In this document: positions 1-7,190 of the stretch, one piece after another
How the letters are laid out: each line of letters opens with the position of its first letter
Position numbering within the stretch: the first letter of the stretch is position 1
Source of the DNA: Aquifex sp.
GTDB lineage: Bacteria > Aquificota > Aquificia > Aquificales > Aquificaceae
Length of the DNA: 17,679 bases
Assembly (NCBI GenBank): GCA_003978875.1
Contig: QNXQ01000132.1
Location: 1 to 17,679 of the forward strand
Reading direction: 5' to 3'
Notes under the pieces: model-generated
Databases searched by the model: none
The model's input: only the letters and a program-made list of their open reading frames with translations
What the model was told of the DNA's origin: nothing
Made by a program: the position numbers and the translations under genes

Positions 1-620
1 TTGACTTGTTCCTTAGGAGGAGGAGTGTTTACAGATTTCATGTAAGCAACGATTTTAGCAACTTTTTCTTTAGCCTGTTTGTCATATTGAGGATTAAACA
101 TTTGAGGCATGGAAGTTCCGGGCAGTACCTTTTGAGGGTTGAGGATAAATTGATAAAGGTAACCTTCTCCCCTCGCAAGGTACATTGTAGAAAGGTCGGG
201 AGGTACTTGACCTAGCGCAGCTTTTAGGCCTTGAAGGTCTTCATAGGCAAATGCCTCATAAACATCTCTCGGAACGAAGAACCTATCTTTATATAGAATT
301 CCGTGCCTGTATATAGGTCTTCCTGCTGATTTTTCAACGTTCTTCCATTTTGGATTAGCTTGAACACTCATCAAGTAAATACCGTCATACCTTAAAGAGT
401 GACAGGAACTACAAGAAGCTATGAATAACTCCCTTCCTTCTTCTGCTATGGTTTTCCCACTTTCGGTCTTTTTCCATGGGTTTGTGATTATTTCCTTAAC
501 TTCTTCATCTACTTCGTAATGTTCAACGTGTTTAAAAGGGTTGTAAAACCACAGGATAAAGAAGAAAACAAGGGTAGAACCACCAAAAATTATTGTTTTT
601 ATTATGCCCCACGCGTTCAT
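1..620 (-). CDS. petC: Cytochrome c1, monohaem, N-terminal part (3' end outside window)
   Basis: Haem-carrying electron acceptor subunit of the cytochrome bc1 complex, passing electrons from the Rieske cluster to soluble cytochrome c. The 206 visible residues run off the left edge without a stop. A hydrophobic anchor spans about residues 5-26, the CxxCH haem site is C70-S-S-C73-H74, and the likely axial methionine is M171 in GTSMP, followed by a helix typical of class I cytochromes c. The ATG overlaps the cytochrome b stop by 4 nt, and a GGGAGGTGA ribosome site lies just upstream inside the cytochrome b gene, so translation is probably coupled. Odd point: the membrane anchor is N-terminal, whereas classical mitochondrial and proteobacterial cytochrome c1 is held by a C-terminal helix; whether one also exists here lies outside the window. 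A generic c-type cytochrome is possible, but the operon position makes the bc1 role very likely. Confidence 0.9.
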   Translation of the reverse strand, partial: MNAWGIIKTIIFGGSTLVFFFILWFYNPFKHVEHYEVDEEVKEIITNPWKKTESGKTIAEEGRELFIASCSSCHSLRYDGIYLMSVQANPKWKNVEKSAGRPIYRHGILYKDRFFVPRDVYEAFAYEDLQGLKAALGQVPPDLSTMYLARGEGYLYQFILNPQKVLPGTSMPQMFNPQYDKQAKEKVAKIVAYMKSVNTPPPKEQV

Positions 621-1849
621 TGTTGTTCACCTCCCTTAGCTTTATACCAACCGTACTCAATAAACGAAATTACAGGCAGTGATAGGAAGAAGCCGAATAC
701 CAGTGCTGCGAAGGTTAGACCGAGTTTAGCGTTTGTGGGAGTCGGTTCCATTACACCGAGTATTGTGAGAACCATTGAGGAGAACATGAATATTACAAAT
801 GCTATGAAGAAGAGCGGTCTTCTTCTTGCACTCTTGAGAGGAGACCAATCAAGTAAAGGAAGTATTAATAGGAATATAAGTAATGCGTTAAAGGCTACAA
901 ATCCCCAGAACTTAGAAGGAATAGATCTGAACACTTCGTAAAATCCAAGTAAGTACCATTCGGGAGCGATGTGAGGAGGTGTCTTTAAAGGATTAGCGGG
1001 TTCAAAGTTATCCGCGGGTAAGAAGTGTCCTATGTGGAAGAATACGAAGAAGAAGAAGATAGCTAAATACCACATTACGTAAGCACCTTCTTTGAGAGTC
1101 ATGTAAGGATGGAAAGGTACAAACTTATCGGGATTTTTCTTCTTGTCATACTCTATACCTTCCGGATTCGAAATTCCGGCAGCTCTAACTAAGTAGAGGT
1201 GTATTCCAACTAGTGCCAAGAGTATTAGTGGATATATAAGTACGTGGGAACCGAACACTCTTCCAAGTGTAACGTCTGTAACTACGTATCCACCCTTCAT
1301 CCAAAGAACGATAGTTTCAGCTATGGCTTTAAAGAAATCTCTTAGAATAGGTGCATCTCCGAGAGAACCGGGTATTTCAGTAGTAACAATGAATCCCCAG
1401 TAAGAAAGTTGTCCCCAAGGTAGTAGATATCCGGAAAGAGCTGTAAGTATCATTACGAAGTAAATAAGCCAACCTACTATCCAAACCAGCTCTCTCGGTC
1501 TCTTATAAGCGTTGTAATATATACCTGTGAACATATGCAGGTATACAATTGCCATAAAGAAGTTTGCTCCTGTTGCGTGGATATGTCTGAATAACCATCC
1601 GAAGGGAATTTCTCCCATTATTGTGTAAGTTGCACTGTCGAAAGCGTCAGCTATTGAGGGTTTATAATAGAGTAGCAATACTATTCCAGAAATTATTTGT
1701 ATCGCAAAGGTTACAAGTGCTAACACACCGAATACATAAGGGAAAGTGAGGTTCTTCGGAACTTTGTACTCTACCATTTGGGTTCTGTAAATGTCTTTGA
1801 TGTGGGCTCTTTCATCAATCCAGTCAATAATCTTTTCTATCATGCCCAT
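617..1849 (-). CDS. petB: Cytochrome b of the bc1 complex
   Basis: Membrane core of the quinol:cytochrome c oxidoreductase, holding two b haems and the quinol oxidation and quinone reduction sites. It has 410 residues and about eight membrane segments, a fused full-length cytochrome b rather than a split b6/subunit IV pair. Haem ligands are H91 and H105 in helix B (13 residues between) and H202 and H217 in helix D (14 residues between). The Qo-site motif PEWY is at 296-299. The ATG at 1849 follows a clear GGAGGTGGG site with 7-nt spacing; a second ATG two codons later is less well placed. The gene starts 13 nt after the Rieske stop and overlaps cytochrome c1 by 4 nt, so the three form one operon. 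The 14-residue helix D spacing is like cytochrome b6 and unlike the usual 13 in mitochondrial-type cytochrome b. Confidence 0.97.
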   Translation of the reverse strand: MGMIEKIIDWIDERAHIKDIYRTQMVEYKVPKNLTFPYVFGVLALVTFAIQIISGIVLLLYYKPSIADAFDSATYTIMGEIPFGWLFRHIHATGANFFMAIVYLHMFTGIYYNAYKRPRELVWIVGWLIYFVMILTALSGYLLPWGQLSYWGFIVTTEIPGSLGDAPILRDFFKAIAETIVLWMKGGYVVTDVTLGRVFGSHVLIYPLILLALVGIHLYLVRAAGISNPEGIEYDKKKNPDKFVPFHPYMTLKEGAYVMWYLAIFFFFVFFHIGHFLPADNFEPANPLKTPPHIAPEWYLLGFYEVFRSIPSKFWGFVAFNALLIFLLILPLLDWSPLKSARRRPLFFIAFVIFMFSSMVLTILGVMEPTPTNAKLGLTFAALVFGFFLSLPVISFIEYGWYKAKGGEQQ

Positions 1850-1862
1850 TTATCCCACCTCC

Positions 1863-2411
1863 TTATATAAGCTCCTTGATAAATCCTTCTACACCCACTA
1901 TCAACTTATTACCTTCGAGTTTCTGAGGAGGTATAAACAGAGGTCTCGGTGGTGGTCCCGCAATTACATCTCCGTAAGGTGTGTAGAATCCTCCGTGACA
2001 CGGGCAGTGGAATGTCGGTTTTCCATTAGAAGGTTTTTCTCCTTGAGGTTTCCAGAGAGGAATACATCCTAAGTGAGTACACACTCCCACGAGAGCGAAT
2101 ACTTCATTGCCTTTCAAAATTTCATAGTTTCTTGTACCTTTGCTGTTGAGGGCACCATCCTTGAGAGGGTATCCTTCACCCGCGAAATCCTTAGGAAGCT
2201 TTACCACGAATAAGGTTTTTCCCTTCCACGAAGTGACTCTAACCTGAAGAGGTTGGATTTTGGAAACGTCAACCTCCGTTTTAGCACCGAGAGCCGCTAT
2301 TTCCGATGGTTCTAACATAACCCTTACAAGGGAATATAGGGCTCCTAACCCTCCTACTGCACCTAAGGCCCCTAAACCTATACTTATAAAGTCCCTTCTT
2401 GAGGCTTCCAT
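1863..2411 (-). CDS. petA: Rieske 2Fe-2S protein of the bc1 complex
   Basis: Takes the first electron from quinol at the Qo site and delivers it to cytochrome c1 through a mobile head domain on the outer face of the membrane. It has 182 residues. An N-terminal twin-arginine motif (SRRDFIS, residues 4-10) followed by a glycine-rich hydrophobic helix (about 11-30) indicates Tat export with the helix kept as anchor. Cluster box I is C111-T-H-L-G-C116 and box II is C136-P-C-H139, so the ligands are C111, H113, C136 and H139 with a C116-C138 disulphide. The ATG at 2411 is chosen because GGGAGGTGA ends 5 nt upstream; an in-frame GTG nine bases earlier lies inside that ribosome site. It is first in the petABC operon. 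Box II continues with Gly-Gly instead of Gly-Ser, a change expected to lower redox potential. Confidence 0.96.
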   Translation of the reverse strand: MEASRRDFISIGLGALGAVGGLGALYSLVRVMLEPSEIAALGAKTEVDVSKIQPLQVRVTSWKGKTLFVVKLPKDFAGEGYPLKDGALNSKGTRNYEILKGNEVFALVGVCTHLGCIPLWKPQGEKPSNGKPTFHCPCHGGFYTPYGDVIAGPPPRPLFIPPQKLEGNKLIVGVEGFIKELI

Positions 2412-2508
2412 AATAATCACCTCCCTGAGAAATAACCACCGAAATCTATTTTACAACGTAAAAGTCCGAAATTTTATAAAGAATTTTTTATATAAAGATT
2501 TAAAGAAT
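2412..2508 (-). promoter_or_regulatory. Leader and probable promoter region of the petABC operon
   Basis: This 97-nt AT-rich gap separates the decayed RND gene end from the Rieske start, both on the minus strand. On the minus strand it ends with the strong ribosome site GGGAGGTGA. A TAAAAT hexamer within TTGTAAAATAG is the best -10-like match, but no convincing -35 sits at the right distance. No hairpin plus T-run is seen behind the RND stop, so readthrough from upstream cannot be excluded. Promoter placement is an inference. Confidence 0.35.
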
Positions 2509-3243
2509 TCATAGTTTAAGAGATTCCTTAAGCTTGTGAAAGAGAAAATAGAAGATGGGTACATAGACTAAGGTGAGGAAGGTACCTACCAGTAATCCGC
2601 CTATTGCAACCATAGAGAGAGGAGCTATTCTCTCTAAACCTATAGCCTTCTGAAGTGCTATAGGAATTAGACCCGCTATAGTGGCGAAAGCAGTCATAAG
2701 TACCGGCCTTGTCCTCACTCTTACAGCTTCTATGAGAGCATTCTTTATATCTTTGTTTTCCCTTAAATAGACTTCTGCAAAGTCAATGAGCAGTAATGCG
2801 TTTCTGATTATAATGCCCGATACGAGAATAAGTCCCATCATAGCGGGAGCACTTCTGTGCATATCCGCAAATAAGAGAAACCACATACTTCCTATAACTG
2901 CAAGAGGAATAGACAGTATAATGGCAAAAGGTGAAGTAAAGGATTCAAAGGCAACGACAAGGACAAAGTAGGCAAGCAGAGAACCCACCAGGAATGATTT
3001 AGTCATTTGTGACAAAGCGGAGCTCATAATTTCTATTTCTCCCATATCTTTTAACGTTATTTCGGGTGGCAGTTCTTTTTCCAGCTGTTTGTTGAGTTTA
3101 TGGGCTTGAGCTATTACAAAGGAAGAAGGAGCTGTATCTTTATTTAATAGAACTTCGATTGAGTATTTTAAATTTTCGCGGGTAATTATAGGTGTATTTA
3201 CCTCCTGAAAACAGTTGGCGTTTTTGATTACAAAGCTTATCAA
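2509..3243 (-). pseudogene. RND efflux pump, C-terminal fragment
   Basis: C-terminal third of an RND-superfamily inner-membrane pump (AcrB/CzcA-like proton antiporters that feed a periplasmic adaptor and an outer-membrane channel). Recognisable RND sequence starts at about 3200 (Asn-Thr-Pro-Ile-Ile-Thr) and runs through the last periplasmic region and the final five or so membrane helices. The segment SGIIIRNALLLIDFAE corresponds to the helix carrying Lys940 in AcrB, here with Arg at that position as in other RND branches. About 14 codons before 3200 are open by chance and look unlike RND sequence. It is separated from the central fragment by a structured insertion and lies in a different reading frame. 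No good start codon with ribosome site introduces it, so independent translation of a working protein is unlikely. The stop is 97 nt upstream of the Rieske gene. Confidence 0.85.
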
Positions 3244-3489
3244 AAGTGTTAAAATAATATACGGAGGGTCTTGACAGAGACCCCAGCCCCGCGGGGTTAG
3301 ACTTTGGATTTAGCCCGAAGAAGCCCAAAATGGGTGGAGGGCACAAAAGTATCTCCCGAGTTCCCACTTCTTGCGGGAATAGGGAGTAGTAGTTCCTACC
3401 CCTTGTGTAGGGGTAGCGAAGGACACCTCGTGGGAAGGTGTGAGTATTGTTTATAATTGACATCATTTGCTCACCTCCCACGGGTGTCC
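3196..3489. other. Structured insertion interrupting the RND gene, possible mobile RNA element
   Basis: About 290 bp with no RND similarity separates the central and C-terminal pump fragments. Boundaries are approximate. The core at 3266-3489 is visibly more GC-rich than its flanks and folds as consecutive hairpins (plus coordinates): 3266-3271 with 3278-3283; the palindrome 3287-3296; 3313-3316 with 3339-3342 enclosing 3324-3327 with 3331-3334; 3353-3357 with 3382-3386 enclosing 3361-3365 with 3375-3379; 3396-3402 with 3410-3416; and a long stem 3421-3444 with 3470-3489 (7 bp, a bulge, 7 bp, then about 6 bp with bulges). An AT-rich tail of about 65 bp (3196-3260) joins the core to RND sequence. 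On the minus strand an ideal ribosome site and two ATGs lie in the long stem-loop. Candidates include a non-autonomous IS200/IS605-type element, an omega-RNA remnant or another small mobile RNA; none is proven by eye. Confidence 0.6.
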
Positions 3490-5165
3490 AGTGTTAGTTT
3501 TCCCAGCTCGCTTATGGGAATTAGTCCTTTCTTGGTTTTTATCGTTAAATTCTCAAGGAAATCTAAGTCTTTTCTGTAATTTTTCTCAAGCCGTACGGAA
3601 ACACTTAAAGGACTTTGATTGGGAACTAAGAAAAATAATGAAACCCTGCCGTTGATAGCTGTGGATAATTGGTTGAATATTTCGAATAAGTTAACACCGT
3701 AATAGTTCATTTTGAAGTAATCCGGATAAAACTTTACTTCCAGATTATCGGGCTGCCACAAGAGTTCAAGACTGGAGCCTCCCTTTACTGTAAAATATCG
3801 GTGATAAAGTTTCTCCCCGTAAATGAATAGTTCTTTGTAGTCATCACCCATTATTACCGTATCTACTGTAGCCCTTATTGAGGCTATGGGAGTTGTTCCC
3901 TGAGCTGCGAGGCTTACTTGTTTTACACCTTCTATCTGGGATATCTTTTCCATTAACCTCCTTTCTATATCCCATATTGTTTCTTTTCTTTCAAACCTAT
4001 TTACGTACGTGAGTATCATCTTTGCCCTTTGAAGGTTTCCACCACCCCCTATAGTTATTACTCCCGGTTCCGTACCGAAAGCTATGTAGTATCTCTTTAA
4101 ATGCTTCTCCTCCTGAAGTATGTCGGTAATTTTTTTGCCTATTTTTTCAATCTCGGTACTTGATAATGTTGAATCCAGTTGTATACTCCCGACCAGGACT
4201 CCGGTATCCATAGGAGGCATAGTATCTTGTCCGATTACCGGAATAACTCCCCTTGCTGAAAATGCAAATATCAAGGCCATAAAAATCAGATATAAGGGAA
4301 TAAGTTTAGGGTTATAAATAGCACCTCTTACGAGATTAACGTACAGCTTCTTGAAGGGATTCACGATAACAGGTATTATTCGGTTTTCAACAAATAAGTC
4401 TATTCTATTTCTTTTTACTTCATTACTCCTGTAAATAAACGCGGCAAAAAGCGGTAAAAATGTTACCGAAACAAACCATGAAACCCAAATGGAAATTATT
4501 AATGTGGATACAAGGAAATGGAATATCTTACCCGCGTACCCTTCAACGAAGAGCAGAGGTATTAAAACGGCCGTAATGGCAAAAGACCCGGCACCTACGG
4601 CAAACATAACTTCTTTTGTTCCTTCTATTACTGCAGTCTTTACATCTTCGCCGAGCTCGGAAATGTGCCTTTCTATATTTTCAAGAACAACGACGGCATC
4701 ATCTGCAAGCATTCCTAACGCAAGGATTAAACCGGTTTCGGATACTATATTGAACTCAATGCCGAATAAACGCATAATTCCCACGGAGCCTATAAAAACT
4801 AACGGGATTGAGAATATTACTCCGAGTGTGAGCTTGGTATTGGCTAGGAATAGAAACATTACTATAAGTGTGAAGACGATAGCATCCCTGAGAACCTCTA
4901 TCATATTGTGAAAGGAAGTGATAGTTGTTTCTTTAAGGGAGTCAGCTATAGAGAACTCTATCGCAGGATACTCTTTCCTTAAATCGGGAAGGATATTTTC
5001 AACTTCCTCAATTGTCTTCATGTAATCTCCGCCTTCCGGTCTCTGAATTGCCAAAGCTACAGCTTCTCTACCGTTTGAGAAGAAATAGCTCCTTGGCTCT
5101 GCATACCCGAATTTAACTTCGGCTATGTCGGACAGCTTGAGTGCAGGACCTATAAAGAGGTTTTT
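3471..5165 (-). pseudogene. RND efflux pump, central fragment
   Basis: Middle half of the RND pump. Its frame is open from 5165, right after the frameshift site, to a TGA inside the insertion at 3471. It begins with the end of the first periplasmic porter region, then helices 2-6, including the helix-4 proton-relay pair Asp-Asp (4698-4703) in ADDAVVVLENIERH, the long cytoplasmic linker, helix 7 and most of the second periplasmic region. RND similarity ends at about 3489 in ISELGKLTL; the last codons are insertion sequence. Joined with its two neighbours it gives a protein of roughly 1,040 residues, the normal RND size, so this is one gene in three pieces. The key relay residues are still present, which suggests the breaks are recent. 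A separate initiation such as TTG at 5054 would give a headless protein. Confidence 0.88.
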
Positions 5166-5895
5166 TTAAATGTTCAAGATTTTTGGCTTGACCTTCCAGT
5201 TTTAAAGTTAGCTGATTTTTCTCTCCCGTAAGGATTCCTATGGGAACGTTTCTGTTGGAAGTGGAAATAATCTTTAAAACTTCGTAAGGAGCTATTCCAT
5301 ATTTTTTAAGTTTATTTAAATCCAATTCAACTACTACTTCTTTCTGAAAACCGCCGAATACATCCACGTTCCTTACGTGAGGCAGTTTTAAAAGTTTGTT
5401 TTTTATCTGATTCTCCGCTATTTCCCTCAGGTCGGCGAGAGAGAGATTACTTCCCTCTTTCGGATAAAGGGCTAGAACCATTACAGGCGGAGTGGAGCTA
5501 TCTTTTTTAAAAACGATAGGTTGAAGAGCTCCCGGAGGAAGTTGAACCTTTTTCAACTCGTTTATAACTTCCAGAGCTGCAATATTTATATCTTTTCCGT
5601 ACTCAAATTCAACATCAATCATCGAGACGCTATCCATGGATTTAGAGGAAATTCTCCTCACGAGGGAAAGGGATTGAAGTTTTCTTTCTATAGGTATGGT
5701 TATGTACGAATCTACAGTCTCCGCATCAGCTCCGGGATATCTGGTTATTACCATTATGTGTGGTCTTTCTATGTCAGGAAAGAGTTTCTTAGGAAGGGTA
5801 ATGTAGCCTATTATTCCGAGAATTGAAAGAATACCGAACAGGGAAAGAATAAAATACTTTTTCTTAAATACGAACTCTACGAATAACTTTCCCAT
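5113..5895 (-). pseudogene. RND efflux pump, N-terminal fragment
   Basis: Start of the RND pump: cytoplasmic lysine-rich end, first membrane helix (about residues 12-33), then the first periplasmic porter region with typical features such as RYPGADAETV and PIERKLQSL. The ATG is 1 nt after the stop of the TolC-like fragment and has GGGGAAG just upstream, so the two were one operon. The true frame is lost at a run of seven A on the minus strand (5161-5167). As written, the frame then yields about 17 unrelated residues before a stop at 5113; removing one A gives Leu-Lys-Asn-Leu-Phe-Ile-Gly and continues smoothly into the central fragment. A sequencing error in the homopolymer, a real mutation or RNA slippage could each explain it. 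The substrate cannot be told; both drug and metal exporters share this architecture. Confidence 0.88.
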
Positions 5896-5896
5896 C

Positions 5897-6472
5897 TTAC
5901 TTCCCCACCATGTAATCCAGATTTGCCTTTAAGATAGCCCACCTCAAAATACTCTCTTCATATTCACTGAGGGAGGTGTAGTAGTCCGCTTCTGCCTTTA
6001 GAAGGTCGTACATATTCCCCCTTCCAAGAAAATACTTTTCCTTTTCAATTTCGTATACTTTCTTTGTGTAGTTCAGTCTTTCCTTTTTTGCCTGTATAAC
6101 CCAGTACTGGGCATTCAATTTATCTACAAGGGAGATAATGGAGTTTTTAAGTTTTACTTCAAGTTCCTTTTTTAAAGTTTTTGCGGTTAAGTATCTCTCT
6201 TTAAACTCCTTGTAGTTGAATATCCTTTTGCCAAAGTCGAATAAGGGAAAATTGATTAAAATTCCGTAGTACCAATCCCCCTTATCTTTTCCCGCGTATT
6301 CGTAAACCTGATTTATATAGAAAAAGTCTAATGTGGGAAAAAATTCCGAAAGGGCTACTTTTTTAAGAGTCGCTGCTTCTTTAACCCTTTTTTCGACAAC
6401 TCTTAAATCGGGATTGTTGTACAAGTAAGGGAGAAAATCTTCGTACTTTAAAGGTCTTGGAAACAATTCCAC
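5897..6472 (-). pseudogene. TolC-like outer-membrane efflux factor, C-terminal half
   Basis: Second of the two structural repeats of a TolC/OEP-family outer-membrane channel, which forms a trimeric beta-barrel plus alpha-helical tunnel for tripartite efflux. Visible features are the helix-strand-helix pattern with the barrel segment (SEFFPTLDFFYIN and a paired strand containing WYYGILINFPLFDFGKR), followed by a long coiled-coil helix pair. A GTG at 6472 could start it, but the same frame continues upstream across a single TAA (6482-6484) directly into the N-terminal half, with only three codons between, and no clear ribosome site precedes the GTG. It has no signal peptide of its own, so alone it could not reach the outer membrane. 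The RND start follows 1 nt after its stop. Confidence 0.85.
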
Positions 6473-6481
6473 GCTTTTTAC

Positions 6482-7174
6482 TTAATCCGGAGTTATGTCT
6501 TTATTTAAAATCGCGGAAAGCTCATGGGCTTTTTCCTTTTCTAAAGCTCTTACATTCAAAATGTTTGCCCTTACCTTTTCTACCTCAGATTTAATTTTCA
6601 CGAGGTCTACAAAGGGTTTCTTACCTATTTTGTAAGCCTCCTCAACTATCTTGTAAAGTTGTTCAAGGGCATCTAACCTGCTTTCGAGAGCCAGTCTTTT
6701 TTGCCTATATATAAGCAGCTCAAAATAGGTTTCTTTAACTTTTTTCTTTATTTGAGCTTTTAACCTGAGAAATTCGAAAAGCTCTTTTTCATATTCTCTT
6801 TTTTTTAATTTAATGAGATTAAACTGTTTAAAACCGTCAAAGACTCTCAGTTTATATTCGATTCCGTATCTCGTAAGTTTATCATCAACGGGAAGTTGAT
6901 AGAGGTTTATAGGAGAGCTAAGAGGTGCTACAACTCTTTCGTATTTAAATACCGTTCTATTCCAAAATAAATTAATCTGGCCGAATCGTGATAGTAGTTG
7001 TTTTAAATAACTTTCTCGGCTTGCTTGAATACTATGTTTCTTAGCCTGTAAAGTAAGGTTTCTTTTAATAGCTTCATTTATAGCCTCTTCAAGTGTTAAA
7101 CTCCAACTGTAAGAGTATATAAAAGTTAGAATTAACCAACTAACCAGAATAATTTGAGAATACTTTGATTTCAT
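6482..7174 (-). pseudogene. TolC-like outer-membrane efflux factor, N-terminal half
   Basis: First structural repeat of a TolC/OEP-family protein: signal peptide (basic start, hydrophobic core to about residue 25), the classic TLEEAINEAIKRN entry helix, a barrel segment around residues 65-115 and a long helical hairpin. It stops at TAA (6482-6484). Reading through that one codon gives a continuous protein of about 425 residues, the usual family size, so the gene is one reading frame cut by a point nonsense mutation rather than two genes. The start ATG is only 16 nt from the ATG of the divergent adaptor gene and no Shine-Dalgarno site is visible; TATAAT lies 8 nt upstream. Readthrough of TAA or a sequencing error are the alternatives to gene decay. 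Confidence 0.85.
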
Positions 7175-7190
7175 GTAAGATTATTATATT
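7175..7190. promoter_or_regulatory. 16-bp divergent start region between efflux operon and adaptor gene
   Basis: Only 16 bp separate the two divergent ATGs, and both starts are supported by good N-terminal hydrophobic signal segments. The minus strand contains TATAAT at 7183-7188, 8 nt before the ATG at 7174, consistent with a leaderless transcript. Any promoter elements further upstream must lie within the opposite gene. No Shine-Dalgarno sequence is seen for either gene. No convincing -35 was found. Confidence 0.4.

Noticed and set aside
519..941. Plus-strand open frame opposite cytochrome b and c1
   Set aside because: It is antisense to strongly conserved cytochrome genes, has no family resemblance and no ribosome site.
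1863..2420. GTG start for the Rieske protein at 2420
   Set aside because: That GTG is part of the ribosome site GGGAGGTGA serving the ATG at 2411.
3191..3487. GGTGT at 3191-3195 and 3483-3487 as a target-site duplication of the insertion
   Set aside because: Removing one copy and everything between (292 bp) does not reconcile the RND frames, which require a net length of 2 modulo 3, and a 5-base match is expected often by chance.
3196..3489. Group I or group II self-splicing intron
   Set aside because: I could not find the P/Q/R/S core motifs of group I or a domain V hairpin with the GUGYG start of group II on either strand. Splicing would also not cure the second frameshift in the gene.
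3196..3489. Known housekeeping RNA (RNase P RNA, SRP RNA, tmRNA, 6S RNA)
   Set aside because: Conserved sequence marks of the first three are absent on both strands, and the series of short independent hairpins does not form the single long 6S rod.
5155..5175. Programmed -1 ribosomal frameshift at A-AAA-AAC
   Set aside because: The needed shift is +1 (one A too many). A -1 slip would enter the third frame and not the central RND fragment.
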